From: Forficula auricularia
Taxonomy: Eukaryota > Arthropoda > Insecta > Dermaptera > Forficulidae
Reading direction: 5' to 3'
Assembly (NCBI GenBank): GCA_024734495.1
Contig: JALMQS010000187.1
Location: forward strand, 7,799,055 to 7,863,054
DNA length: 64,000 nt
The position numbers were made by a program, and so were the translations under genes. Under the pieces are notes generated by a model, which made no database searches, was not told the origin of the DNA, and worked only from the letters and a program-made list of their open reading frames with translations. Positions 37,623 to 48,256 of this stretch are shown here, in pieces. Position 1 is the stretch's first letter, and every line of letters starts with the position of its first letter.

Positions 37623-37680
37623 TATAGTACAGAAAAGGGCAGAAACGGCTCTTGGGTAAGCCAGAGAGTCGAGTGAGAAA
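37623..37680 (-). mobile_element. Continuation of the interrupted LINE fragment
   Basis: TAGTACAGAAAAGGGCAGAAACGG and AGAGAGTCGAGTGAG match the LINE at 46508-46565 and continue the fragment that stops at 31857. Joining GAATA, CC and TATAGTAC restores the LINE reading order. Confidence 0.82.
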
Positions 37681-37950
37681 TATCTGTAAAATATTATTTT
37701 GTCGATGTCTTAGAAAATTTTTGTGGAGCAAAGTGCCATGGTTTCGCTCAATTTTTTATAATAAAAAATTTTCAGTCGTTTTTGAGATAATTCAAAAAAA
37801 ACGAAGCCAAAAAACACTTTTTTCATGCACGATTATAATATTTGATCAAACCCTGTTAGGTAAAGTAAAAAGAGCGAAAGAGAAACTGGAAACTAAAAAT
37901 AGAAAATTAATAGAATTTTAAATTATTTTTATTTTTTTTTACGTGTACCT
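37681..37950 (+). repeat. Right end of R2, fragment
   Basis: Matches the terminal ~200 bp of R2 (GTGCCATGGTTTCGCTCAATT, TTTTTGAGATA, ACACTTTTTTCATGCACGATT) and ends near GGTAAAGTAAAAAGAG. The 37652-37921 frame is a repeat translation. Confidence 0.75.
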
Positions 37951-38824
37951 ATATGTCGTGGCCACATCGTAGAATTGACCATTTCATGAAATGTTCACAT
38001 TTCATGATGTGGCCAACTTAAATTTGACCAGATCATTAAATCGTGAACATTTCTTGATTTTGTCATCCACGATTGGCCATATCGTAAAATAGGGTGTCCA
38101 TAAAATATTTAATAAAAATCCAGAATATGTTACAAACTTGTTTATTGTTCTTTAAGTCAGACAAATATTTAACTAGGGACTTTAGGAAATATTAAAAGAA
38201 TCTTAAAATTCAACATACCAAATCTAAAATGCCACAATGTAGAAAAAATATTATTTTAATTTAAGTTATCTATTGATTTATATAGGTTCCTAATATTATC
38301 CTTACAAAATTAAACATCAAACACGTCAAGTTACATAATTATTTTTAGAAAACAAACAAATATTTAGGGTAAAAGCAACGCTGTGGGTCTCCCTTTTTTA
38401 AGAGCCAATTTCGTTGTCAAAAGGGTTCCCCCACTCTGCTCACCTCTCCCTCCCTATCTTAGTTATTGGACCGCTCCCAGGGTGCAGCACTCAACGAATA
38501 TTGACCCGAGGATTTAAAAATATAATTTGATTCCGTCTAATCGGATTTTAATTAAAAGTGCAGTAGATCAATATTAATGTAATTATTAATATTATAATAA
38601 TATAATAAATATTATTAATAAAGTTTAGGGAAAGCGGTGTTGGTTTATAGTGAAACATATTGAAATATGAAATATTATTAATATTATTTACAATATTTTT
38701 ATTTAATCAAACCACGTAATAGAACCGAATATGTGCAAACGACTCCGGTTCGGTTAATATATATTCCGAGCCCAACCGAGCCGAACTGAATATATATTAA
38801 CCGAACCTCCGAAAGTTAAATCCG

Positions 38825-38970
38825 GACGGGGTGTGTTTTGGACTCCCATTTTTTTTTTCTAATCAAACACACATTGAAAACCGAACCAGCCAATCGTCGG
38901 GTGGGGTGTGTTTGGGGCTCCCATTTTTTCCTAATCAAACACACATTGAAAACCCAACAGCCAATCGTCG
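38825..38970. repeat. Two ~75-bp direct repeats
   Basis: GACGGGGTGTGTTTTGG...CTAATCAAACACACATTG...CAGCCAATCGTCGG occurs twice in tandem within the 1.6-kb element. A TATAAATA sequence follows directly at 38970. Confidence 0.75.
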
Positions 38971-39028
38971 GATATAAATAATAGTGAAAAAAGCACCTTG
39001 GACTCTTGAATTTCAGTGAAGAAAAAAA

Positions 39029-39096
39029 ATGAGGTCATCTGACTTTCGGTTCAGCCAAAAGTATTGCTGTATAAAAACAGTGTCAATTGAAAAAGT
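39029..39096 (+). other. Possible first exon of a lost element gene
   Basis: ATG at 39029, about 60 bp after a TATAAATA, opens a frame beginning MRSSDFRFSQKYCC that runs 22 codons to a GTATGT splice-donor-like site. A TTTTCAG acceptor-like site lies at about 39269 near the right end, and joining the two gives a quick stop. This could be the first and last remnant of an internally deleted transposon gene, or chance. I do not recognise the protein. Confidence 0.2.
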
Positions 39097-39544
39097 ATGT
39101 TTAATGAGACTCCTTTTACCTATATGAACTATATATTTTCAAATAAGCGATTTTAATTCCCGCTCTCTTTTATTATAATATATATAAAAATAATGATTTA
39201 TCGCCAAGTTGACATTCATTAGTTCAGCTCGACACTGATGATCACTAAGAGTAACAACATTGTTTTCAGAGGCTTCCATGTTGACACATAAACAAAACGC
39301 TTCCAGCGCCTCTACCGGTAATTAATGTAAGCATTTTACGATATGATCAAATAATCTTGACCATTTCATGAAGTAGCCGTGCGTTTTGTTGACCATATCG
39401 ACAAACGATTTCTTATCATTGATCTGGCCAAGACACATCATGATATGGCCAATAGACATTGAAACATTTCATGAAATGTAACCATTTCATGAAACTCTCG
39501 AGCATTTCATGAAATGGTCAATTCTACGATGTGGCCACGACATA

Positions 39545-39840
39545 TTCATACCCCTTTGTGTTTCGCGACTGTAATCTCTTCCAAATTTAAGTTCGATTGG
39601 AAGGAGTTGCCATTTACATGAAAGATTTTTCGATAGTTGCTATTAATGCTTCTGTCAAGAAAGGACAATATTAAAGCACTGCTGAAGGAGAGAAGAAGCA
39701 AGTTTCCTTTATGTTTCCTTAGTTAACTCTTTTAAACCATGATGAAAGAGGGAAGATTCTCAGTTTGTAAGAATAGGGCGGAAAATTATGCATTCGAAAT
39801 GTTTTCGACTATTGGCAATTCTATAATTGAAAATAAACTG
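39545..39840. other. Interval without a recognised gene
   Basis: Contains a degenerate repeat-like start (TCTTCCAAATTTAAGTTCGA) and a near-repeated CTGAAGGAG/GAAGATTCTC stretch. No frame of interest. Confidence 0.45.
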
Positions 39841-40652
39841 ATGTGGTCATCCCATGACTTTACCATACGCCTGGCCCCTCTCTAATATTTAATATTTAAT
39901 AAAATCATTTATAATCATTTAGGGGAGGGGTCAAAATATGAAAATCTAGGCCCTTGGACCAAACTCAACCAAATTTACTGATTATGTATTTAAAATTTGG
40001 TTGAGTTTGACCCAAAGGCCTAGATTTTCATTTTTGCCCCCCCCTCAATTTTGGCCTTCCAAAAAATAATATTTTCGTCACTATATGGTAAGTTCATTTT
40101 ATAGTATATTTAATTTTATTTATTTTTTTGGCTTGAAAATCTTATAATTTTAATTTTTAACACCCTCCCCCCCCCTTTTTTTGTGTTCGATTTTAACTAA
40201 AATCTAATCAGCTCTTAATCTCAATGTACCAAAACTACATGTGAAATTTGGTTTTGATATTTATAGTAGTTTTTGAGCTAGTGCGTCCACAAAAATTTGG
40301 TAACCCGCGTATTAACTAACTTGTTTAAAAAGCTCGATCAAAACAATTCTCATTAATATGTTAATTAATCTTTAATATATTAGTGAGAAAATTATAAATT
40401 TATTAACTAACAGACTAACTTAATGTACTAACAGACATTTTGACAAAAGAGTTATTATCTCGAAAAATATAATTTTTTCGATGTTCACTTATTAAAGCAT
40501 TTTTGTGGACCAAAATGCCATGGATTCGCCCAATTATTTTAATCAAAATAGTTTCAGCCGTTTCTTAGATATTTTGAAAAACGAAGAAAAAACACTTTTT
40601 TTCATACACGATTACAATACTTGACCATACGTATGGTAAAGTAAAAACGATT
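39841..40652 (+). repeat. Dispersed repeat R2, long copy
   Basis: Starts near AACTGATGTGGTCATCC with ACTTTACCATAC at 39858, ends with ACCATACGTATGGTAAAGT at 40627-40644. ACTTTACCATAC at the left is the inverse of the right end, and the right end itself forms a perfect short palindrome. A local inverted pair (ATCTAGGCCCTTGGACCAAA against TTTGACCCAAAGGCCTAGAT) lies at 39943-40027. It is non-coding and probably a non-autonomous DNA transposon. Other copies lie at 28403, 37681, 46932/47690 and 52674. Confidence 0.75.
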
Positions 40653-40996
40653 GCAAAACTTTAATTGTGTAAGTCAGGGGTTCCCAACCTTTTTGCACCT
40701 GCGTACCACTTGACTTTTTGAGAAATTTTAGCGTACCACCAGACCTAATTATTTTAATAAACGTATAATATTTACTCTTCTAAAAGTGTTCAAATGCTTT
40801 TTGAATTAAATTCCTGAGAAAACTTCATATTTAATGGTTTGATATTTGTTTATTTATAACATCCTTATAATAAAGGAGAAATAAAAAGATTAAAATGGTA
40901 TTAATTTACAGTTTTATTTATTACTCATAGGTCTAAAAACATAAGTACTAACTCGGCAAAAAATTAATCATCATACAAAATATACTCTTATAGTCT

Positions 40997-41584
40997 TTAG
41001 TGCGAAACTTGTTGTTTGCCTGTGATTAAAATATCAACATTAGGAGTAATGGAACTTATCTTCACTCTTAAGTCCTCTTCAACACTTATTCTGCTTCCAT
41101 GTTTATTTTTTATGTACAAGAGTTCAGAAAATCCACTCTCACACAAGTAACTCGTAACAAATGATATCAAAAATAGGAGAGCTTGCCGGAAGATCAAAGG
41201 GTACTCGGTTTTACATCCGATCCAGAAGTTAATTAAAGATTTCTCTTTAAAAATAATCTTTCATGGAACTATCTTCTGTAAGATCGATAAAACTTTCTTT
41301 TAGTTCCAGTTCATTTGGTGGGTTTCCCGAAAAAGGATTTCTGTCTAGTCTACTTTTGAATAATCTTCAGAGAAATACTTCTTAAAGCTTTTTTGAAGGC
41401 CTTCCAAGTGAACAATGATATCTGCAACCACATCTGGCATTGGAGATATTTCATTTTCTTCAAAAAATGATGATAGAGTGGGAAATGCAAATAAATTCTC
41501 TTCCTGTATTTGTGAACAAAACAGGACCAACTTTCTCTTGAAGGAGTGAAGTCTGTTTTTTTTTTTATAATGATATTGATACAA
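40997..41584 (-). pseudogene. hAT transposase (ZBED5/FAM200-like), C-terminal remains
   Basis: Two minus-strand segments in order. The upstream one (41345-41584) contains FAFPTLSSFFEENE and LQKSFKKYFSEDY, typical of the linker before the last domain in ZBED5/FAM200-like hAT transposases. The downstream one (40997-41197) contains SYLCESGFSELLYIKNKHGS and a following RISVEEDLRVKISS, the C-terminal hAT dimerisation domain with its catalytic-end region. Frames are interrupted between and around them by a segment at 41200-41340 with stops. The N-terminal BED finger and most of the RNase-H core are missing, so it is inactive. Confidence 0.85.
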
Positions 41585-41621
41585 GAAGAAGTTGCACCAA
41601 AAAGGTACAACCTCTGTAGTC

Positions 41622-42035
41622 CGTGGTGGACCCTTATAACGTGAAGATAAGGAGTGATTTAAGCATTGGGTAGCAGTCGAAGGTATCTGTGGATGCTGGT
41701 CTTGAAAGATTGAAGGTTATAAGTTGCTAGAAAGACGGTCGGGGGAAGAGAGTTCCAGTCTCTAGATGTCATAGAGATAAATTAATTGGCGAAAGCGTTT
41801 ATTCGATTAGTATCCAGTTTAAGCGCGTAGGGGTGTTGAATTTTAGAAAATCGTGTATTTCGCGCAAATGATGCCTTTGGTGGGATTATCAATTTTATTT
41901 CCTCAGAGCAAAAGCCATGATAATATCTATAAAAAAGGGAACGGTCAGAGACAGATCTACGATGGGCTAGGGAGTCGAGAGTGTCAGTTAATGTAGGATC
42001 GGCTATCATGTTGTGTTTGGTCCCTGAAGTCCCAA
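41622..42035 (-). mobile_element. LINE fragment nested in the hAT element
   Basis: Encodes a C-terminal LINE segment on the minus strand (TDTLDSLAHRR, LFYRYYHGFCSEEIK, IIPPKASFARNTRF) in the frame 41782-42009, followed by the 3' region TCTAGATGTCATAGAGATAA and further diverged 3' sequence. It belongs to the group of the 31541 and 46310 fragments and not to the young copies. Its left edge falls inside the hAT transposase sequence, so it inserted later than the hAT element. Confidence 0.85.
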
Positions 42036-42218
42036 GTTCAGTGAGTTGAGTTTGTCAAAAATGTCGGCTAGATAAACCATTATTCATCAGCAAACAATTT
42101 TTTCATGTCATGATTTTTTTCACTTTAAAAAAATTACGCACTTACGCGTACCACCTGAAACGTTCCCGCTTACCACCAGTGGTACGCGTACCAACGGTTG
42201 GGAACCTCTGGTGTAAGT

Positions 42219-42988
42219 GATTATAGATTACTTAAGAAACTTACTAATACTGCTGTTTTGAAAATTCTTTATAACAAATTTTGATTTCAAAAAGTTATCT
42301 AAGATTCTAAGGCCATGTTTGATTGAAATTAAAGGCATGATAATCACCTGCCATTTAAAGTCCAAGAGACAAGAGAAATGTGTTGAGTTATCAAGTGACC
42401 TAAAGTTAAAATTTGAGTTTCTACTCTTCGGAGGGCATCTTGCTGGCCAGGAGCTGGGATTGCGCGACGACGCCGACGTGATTTTTTTTAATTTTAAAAC
42501 CCATTAATAGTTCATGACAAATAAAATTTAATTAAAATTAGGAAATTTAAATTATTATTTTAAAACCCATTAATAGATCGTGAAAAATAAAATTCAGTAG
42601 CCATACCCGTCAATGTTGTGAATTGTTAGCACTACACCCAGAGATGACAATGGACACAAAACTCAACTATCGAGCGAATCTCGATAACGTTTCCTTCAGT
42701 TAAAAGCTTTATTTTAATATTATTTTTAATTTAAAATTCTGATAAAAAGGTCGATTTTTATTTGAGAGCCGTTTTCAAATTAAAAAAAAATACAAATATA
42801 TATACTATATAGTATTCTGCCTACTCTACCCCCCCCCCTACCTCCACCCTGCTCGACCCCACCCCCGAAACCTCTCCCTACCCCCGGATCCTCCACCTCC
42901 TGAACCCCCACATTCACCCCCACCTCTCATCCATTTCTTGCATTTCTAGCCTTCTAGTGGCCCACAGATTATGTGTACCATAAGTATA
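42219..42988. other. Interval with Helitron-like 3' fragments and a C-rich run
   Basis: At 42430-42600 GGGCATCTTGCTGGCCAGGA and two ~75-bp copies of a TTTTAAAACCCATTAATAG repeat match the segment at 51880-52070, likely decayed ends of one transposon family. A C-rich stretch of about 100 bp lies at 42825-42935. The frame 42319-42507 crosses the repeat and is not a gene. Confidence 0.5.
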
Positions 42989-44209
42989 CAGGGTGAGTAT
43001 TTTATCTTGAGACAGTCTTATAACTCAAAAACAGTGCATTATATGGAAAAAAGTTTCAAATAAAAGTTTGTTTATATCGAGGGGGAAACTAAATCTATTG
43101 TTTGTCGACCTAGAACAAGCTTTCAAGGGTATTTCAATGTCAAGTTATGTTTTTTAAATGGAACCCTATCATTTTCTATACGTCTACTTAATCTACAAAA
43201 AAACGGAACAACATTCATAAGAACTATTTTTTTATACATCAAATAAACAAAAGACATGAATCAATTAGATCTCAAAAAAAATATTCTTAATAATTATTTT
43301 TAACAATTATTTAACTTAATTATCAAATAATAATGATAAAAATAATTAAATATTAAATAAATCATTTAATAATAATTAATAATTTAATAATTTTTCGACA
43401 CTATTCTGAGACATTCCAGAGTGTATTGGAAGTCTTCTGGATGAATTCCACTTACAATTTCCTTATTTTGGCCTGTTCCATGCAGTTGCTTCGTAGCCTT
43501 TACATCTCTTGTTTTTGGCACGATAAAATGAAGCTTGTGAGGGTGTATTCGCATCATTCATTTCAATGGCAGCCCCTAACACTTCTTCCACATTCACCGT
43601 ATAAATTAAGACCATTATAATTCTGTCTTCAACAAAAAAATGCTCTATTTTTATTATGGTAATATATTATAACTATCTACTGGATTGACACGAGAAATAA
43701 ACTTTTTTAAACTCAAGAATTTCAACTAGTTCTATTAAGTAGAAAATAATCTCTTAAATCTAATTATAACGAAGTTTTAATATCATTATAAACACTTATT
43801 TTCATTGTTGTGACTTTTCAATTTAATAATTGTTTATTTAATAATTAATTATTTAATCATTATTATTTGATAATTAAGTTAAATAATTGTTAAAAATAAT
43901 TATTAAGAATATTTTTTGAGACCTAATTGATTCATGTATTTTGTTTATTTGATTTCGTATAAAAAAATAGATCTTATGAAATTTGTTCAGTTTTTATTGT
44001 AGAATATAGGGACGTAAAGAAAAATATAGAGTTCTGTTTAAAAAACACAACTTGACTTTAAAATACCCTTGAAAGCTTGTTCTACGTCGAAAAACAATAG
44101 CCTAGTTAAGTTTCCCCCTCGATATAAACAAACTTTTGTTTGAAACTTTTTTCCATAAATGCACTGTTTTTGAGTTATAAAGCTGTCTCAAGATAAAAAA
44201 CTCACCCGG
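42989..44209. mobile_element. Long-TIR element, copy 1 (1.2 kb, TA target)
   Basis: CAGGGTGAGTATTTTATCTT at the left is inverted at the right end (AAGATAAAAAACTCACCCGG), with TA on both sides (42987-42988 and 44210-44211). The inverted repeats extend about 400 bp and include GTTTATATCGAGGGGGAAAC and GAACAAGCTTTCAAGGGTAT. The ~300-bp centre is related to 63000-63260 and might be a transposase scrap (reading AKNKRCKGYEA on minus), but I do not recognise a family. It is a non-autonomous Tc1/mariner-like element judged by target only. Confidence 0.8.
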
Positions 44210-44211
44210 TA

Positions 44212-45145
44212 TAGGTATATAAATAAATACCGTAAATTTTTTTTTTAATTAAATAACAATTTATCAGTTTATTCAATTAAATACAATTAAATTCTAATAT
44301 ATAAAAATATTTGTTATATAGTATTAGTGGGCTTTAAAATTAAAAAATCAATTAATAATTAAAGATAATTGAACAAAATTTAAACAAACTTTTTATGGAT
44401 ATTTTCATCTTTCAATAATTAAATTAATTAAGATGAATTTTGATGAGACCTAGCCAGATCGCTTTCTCATCCTCAAAACTTGTTAATAGAGTTTGTTTCA
44501 TCAAAATCGTTCAAGCCGTTTTTAAAATAAAAAAATAAAAAATACAAATATATACTATATATATATACCTGGAAGACCGAGCTTCATTCAGGTTTAGTTA
44601 TTGCTTATTTGAACAGCCAATTATTTTGTTTTGATTCAACCACATGATTCATTTTTATTCATGCAATTGTTAATAAATAAAACCTATCAAAATGGGTTAT
44701 TTTTTCAGAAAATTGAGACCTGCTTATGCGAAAGATATTTTTAAATAAATTCTTGATTTTTTTTATTCTATTAAATAAATAAGATTCTTTATAAAAACAA
44801 TTATAAAACGTTTATTAATAATTCTAACGTTTAGGGAGAACAAAAATAATAAAAACCACAATCACAATACTCATTCAAGGCCTTTGAGAACAATGAATTA
44901 ACCCAACCCATTGTCTGTCTGGGTAAAAAAGTAAAAGAGAAACCTTTTTTAAAACTCCAAGATTGGCATTTTTCTACTTGAGAATAATTAATTTGATTAC
45001 GAAAAAAAACATCAAAAACAATTTAGCCAGAGATGAGACCATGACAGATCGAATTGTCAACCCAAAAAAACCCTAAGCCGTGAATTTCAATAAAATTGGT
45101 AAAGCCGTTTTCAAAATAGAACAAAGATACAAATATATAAATAAA
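44212..45145. other. AT-rich interval, no gene seen
   Basis: AT-rich DNA with short frames only. One TTAGTGGGCTTTAAAATTAA piece near 44325 resembles the transposon ends at 42530 and 51920. Nothing else identified. Confidence 0.5.
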
Positions 45146-45660
45146 TCTATATAAATAAAAATGTAGTGATAGGCTTAAGTGATACGTTGAAGGATCTCCG
45201 GAAGTTCTTCACCGATTTCTTTGAAATTTTCACACAACATTCCATTCAAATACACGAGTGTTTTTATATATACTGTTTCTATAGATATCACACTTGTGGC
45301 ATGTAAGAAATATTTTTTAGGGGAAACAACGCAAGCGCCTCTCTGGAGGGTAAAAGCAAACAAACAAGATGGCCTATCATAGCTTTTGGGAAATCTTTCA
45401 ACTGTCAATATTATTTTTGGTTAAGGGAACAATTTTGACAAGTAATATATAATTCATTTACTGTTTTAATACCTATTCTATAATTATTTGCATTTTCAAT
45501 TTATTTTCAAAACTATTATTATTTTTTAAATATATTTAAATTTTTGATCCAGTGGTTTAGGCGTGAAGCATAAGAGTTAGTCACAGCAACGCGTGGTCGG
45601 GTCAGCTATTATCTATATAAATGTTAACCATAAAAAGAGACGCTCCCCGCCAGGGGCTAT
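45146..45660 (+). mobile_element. Helitron-like 5' end and adjoining DNA
   Basis: A|TCTATATAAATAAAAATGTA matches the start of animal Helitrons and the end at 28826; the next 250 bp read as degenerate Helitron 5' sequence (GAAGTTCTTCACCGATTTC). A G/C-richer segment CGCTCCCCGCCAGGGGCT at 45642 could be the remains of a 3' hairpin. The minus-strand frame 45175-45408 lies inside and has no domain. The right boundary is uncertain. Confidence 0.45.
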
Positions 45661-46027
45661 AAAGCTATTATATATATAAACAAATATATATGTATACAAT
45701 TTAGTAGATTTGTTTCCTAACATAATATATTTCAATTAAATAATTTTTCTCTATATTTGAAAATTATTAAATGAATAATAATAAATTTATCTTGGAAGGT
45801 TAATAATAAAATTCTATAAGTTTGAAAAAAAAATGTCAAAAGATAAGGTTTCATATTCAGCGCCTGAGGACGCAACCCACTAATCATAATGTGCCATTTG
45901 AATGCATAACCTAGTCTACCAGGAGGCGCTAAATTTATTTTACACCCAGTTAGGAAGATAGAGTGGTTTGTAAACTACTTCTCTCTTTATATTTCAACAA
46001 TTTTCAAAAAAAATTTGTTCAGAACTT
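45661..46027. other. Interval without a recognised gene
   Basis: AT-rich sequence with a slightly richer stretch at 45855-45940 (GCGCCTGAGGACGCAACCC). No coding or repeat assignment. Confidence 0.4.
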
Positions 46028-46037
46028 TTGAGAGATT

Positions 46038-46260
46038 TTTTTTTTTTTTAATTTATTTAATGTCACCGGGAACAAAGCCCATTTAGACAGCACATAAGTA
46101 GAGTGTTAGTAGAGTTAGTGAGGGAGCCGAGTTTTCAGCCTGTAGAAATTTTTATTTGCCAGCTAGGATCGAACCCCGGACCTCCACTCCAACATCGTCA
46201 TAATCGATCGTTGCCGAAGTGAGGCCAGCGCGTTAGCTGACTGAGCTACCCGACTCCCCA
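46038..46260 (-). mobile_element. tRNA-derived SINE, full length
   Basis: The minus strand reads GGGTAGCTCAGTCAGCTAAC (A box TAGCTCAGTCAGCT at 46235-46248) and GGGGTTCGATCC (B box GGTTCGATCC at 46166-46175), the internal promoter of RNA polymerase III. A tRNA-unrelated body and an A-rich tail (T-run at 46038-46049) follow. The perfect 10-bp duplication TTGAGAGATT flanks it (46028-46037 and 46261-46270), proof of target-primed insertion by a LINE machinery. The spacing between the boxes exceeds that of most tRNAs and no cloverleaf is complete, so it is not a functional tRNA gene. Confidence 0.92.
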
Positions 46261-46309
46261 TTGAGAGATTATATGTATCTATATTTTTCTAATTAGAAAG
46301 AAAATTTTT

Positions 46310-46925
46310 TTAATGAAAATGATGAGAGAGCAAATTCCAGTCTCTGGAGGTCATAGGGATAAAAGAGTTTGCGAAAGCGTTTGTTCGATTTTTCTCCAAT
46401 TTGACAGCGAAGGGGTGCTGAGCGTTCGAAAACCGTGTGTTTCTCGCAAAGAGGGCTTTAGGGGGGATAATTGATTTCAGCTCTAGTGAACAGACACCAT
46501 GATAGTATCTGTAGTACAGAGAAAGAGCAGAAACGGTTCTTCGGTGAGCCAGGGAGTCGAGTGAGTTGGTTAGAGCCGGGTCTCCTATCAGTTTAATTGC
46601 TCGCTTCTGAATCGCATCCAGTGTAGCAAGAGAATGCTTGGAGGCACCCCTCCACAGATGAGAGCCATATTCGAGACAGGGACGAATTTGAGCCATAAGT
46701 AAGTATACAGTATAAAAAGTTGACTGGGAGTATAACAACGTCTAGACCTAAATAGGAGACAAGCTTGCGCGCTGAAGTTTTAGCAGTGGTTGAGATATGG
46801 TCATTCCATAAAAGGTCAGACCCTAGAGTTACGCCTAGCTTTTAAATTTTATCCCTAAATTCTAATGAGTTTGAGTCGAATGATATGTTTGGGAGGTTTC
46901 TGTCGACGTGCCTAGAAATAAGGCA
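46310..46925 (-). pseudogene. LINE reverse transcriptase, C-terminal fragment
   Basis: Minus-strand frame 46310-46738 covers IRPCLEYGSHLWRGASKHSL, an AIQKRA segment, LDSLAHRRTVSALSLYYRYY and TSRDWN, the region after the reverse-transcriptase palm. It is preceded up to about 46925 by diverged sequence of the same protein (thumb region), broken by a short insertion near 46700-46730 and by stops. It is the best-preserved member of the older LINE group and served to recognise the fragments at 31541, 37623 and 41622. Confidence 0.88.
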
Positions 46926-46931
46926 AACTTA

Positions 46932-47290
46932 ATATAAAATAAGCTGATATGGCCATTCACATGACTTTACCATAAACATAGGCCCTCTTACATATTTAAT
47001 ACTAAATAAAATAATAAATAAATTGAACAGTGTAAGTTCTAAAGGGTCTAAGTGGCAAAAATGTGTAACCAAGATAATCAAATAAAAGTAACTTGGTAAG
47101 TAGTAAACATCAAGTTGGAGCGCCAACTTATTCACAGCGGATAAAGACAAAATAAATACAATACTGACACTTTCTACTTTTGCAATATTATTAAGCTTGG
47201 CACATAGACCTTTTATACATGTGTAACTCAAAATATCCAAATTTGGCACGTAGACCCTTTAGAACTTACACACTCTTCAAATATTTAAGA
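46932..47290 (+). repeat. R2 left end, diverged, and AT-rich DNA
   Basis: AAGCTGATATGGCCATTCAC and GACTTTACCATAAACATAGG match the left ends of R2 at 39841 and 52650. The rest is AT-rich; a segment is repeated within it (AGACCTTT...TACACATGTGTAACTC and CTTTAGAACTTACAC near both ends). No gene; the minus-strand frame 46929-47249 has no domain. Confidence 0.6.
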
Positions 47291-47473
47291 AAAAAACCAA
47301 AGAGGTTGTCCTCTGCTTGATACAAATAAACACTTTTTTAATTATAAATATTGTTTTTCATGGAGTCAATACCGTATGGATATCGAAAATTTTCGATCTT
47401 TACTTAGCTGGGAGCCAGTTAATTTTGTAAAGTATTGACTCCATGAAAAACAATATTTATAATTAAAAAAAGA

Positions 47474-47501
47474 CTGATGATGAAGACCAAGTCTTCGAAA
47501 C
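47474..47501 (+). ncRNA. Hammerhead-ribozyme-like core in E1
   Basis: CTGATGA, then a 6-bp stem GAAGAC/GTCTTC with loop CAA, then GAAAC. This is the conserved core order of hammerhead ribozymes (CUGANGA, stem II, GAAA). One extra U sits between the first box and stem II. Stems I and III and a cleavage triplet are not established, so activity is open. Confidence 0.6.
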
Positions 47502-47519
47502 TATAGTGTCAAACAAATA

Positions 47520-47523
<4 letters not shown>

Positions 47524-47573
<50 letters not shown>
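47524..47573. repeat. (TA)n microsatellite
   Basis: About 25 TA units inside foldback element E1. Confidence 0.95.
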
Positions 47574-47576
<3 letters not shown>

Positions 47577-47689
47577 TATATGATTTCGATATATATGTGT
47601 GTATGTTTATTTGCATCAAGCAGAGGACAACCTCTTTGTTTCTCTTTGTGAATCAACAACTCTGTTCATTCATCAAAGAATCTACATGT

Positions 47690-47965
47690 TAAATTTCGTT
47701 TTGATATTCAAACTAGTTTTTGAGCTAGAGCGTACACAATATTTGGTAACGTACGTACTATGTTAGCTAACAGACATTTTGACAAAACAATTAATATCTC
47801 GAAAAATATCATTTTTCGATGTTAACTCATATTAGGGCTTATTTGTAGACAAAGACGCTATGGCTTTGCTCAATTTTTTTAATCAAAATAGTTTCAGCCT
47901 TTTTCGAGATATTTTGAAAAAACGAAGAAAAAAACACTTTTTTCATGTTGACCATTGGACGGCTT
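47690..47965 (+). repeat. R2 right part, fragment
   Basis: Matches R2 from GTTTTTGAGCTAGAGCGT to ACACTTTTTTCATG; the last palindromic end is missing. Together with 46932 it suggests one R2 copy split by E1 and other insertions. Confidence 0.7.
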
Positions 47966-48256
47966 GGCTTGGGGGAAACCTAAATTGAAGTAATTTGAAC
48001 GAAGAAAATTGGTATAATGATATCAAATAAAAGAGAAACTAATTTGAATGTCGTGTGGTGCCCACACTAGTTGATTTTCAAATATAATTGTCGACATTTA
48101 GCATATATAATAATATGTGACCTCTGGCTTGATAAAATGGCAAAATTTGTTGTACAGTATTTAGATGAAGTTTCCAGTTTCTCGTTTGTTTTTTATAAGA
48201 ATGAAATTATTTAAAAACACACACTAAAATTTAAAATATAACCAAAAATATTTATT

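Larger units (their letters stand above)
37952..39544. mobile_element. 1.6-kb inverted-repeat element with CATTTCATGAAATG motifs
   Basis: Ends TATGTCGTGGCCACATCGTA and its reverse complement define a ~40-bp core inverted repeat (37952-37995 and 39500-39544) with less conserved extensions. The perfect palindrome CATTTCATGAAATG recurs near both ends (37980, 39466, 39504) together with broken versions, like subterminal transposase-binding sites. The interior is AT-rich with a ~70-bp direct repeat (38825-38965). No transposase is recognisable. The target duplication is ambiguous (TA or TAT) because the repeats themselves end in TAT. Confidence 0.7.
40675..42210 (-). mobile_element. hAT transposon remnant with 8-bp target duplication
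   Basis: Ends CAGGGGTTCCCAACC (40675) and GGTTGGGAACCTCTG (to 42210) are hAT-type inverted repeats. They are flanked by the perfect 8-bp duplication GTGTAAGT (40667-40674 and 42211-42218). The inside carries pieces of a hAT transposase on the minus strand and a LINE fragment nested at about 41622-42035. At 1.5 kb it is an internally deleted copy. Confidence 0.93.
47292..47646 (+). mobile_element. Foldback element with hammerhead motif (E1)
   Basis: Outer arms: AAAGAGGTTGTCCTCTGCTT (from 47298) and its inverse GCAGAGGACAACCTCTTTG (to 47640). A second inner pair (TATTGTTTTTCATGGAGTCA at 47350 and TGACTCCATGAAAAACAATA at 47436) surrounds a 60-bp spacer. A hammerhead-type core follows the inner pair, then a (TA)n run at 47524-47573. 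It resembles E2 at 48257 in its end sequence, so both belong to one family, probably Penelope-related. Confidence 0.7.

Noticed and set aside
45175..45408. 77-codon minus-strand frame
   Set aside because: It overlaps the Helitron-like 5' region and has no recognisable domain.
46166..46248. Functional tRNA gene
   Set aside because: A and B boxes are present, but the arms do not form a cloverleaf, and a tail and target duplication show a SINE.
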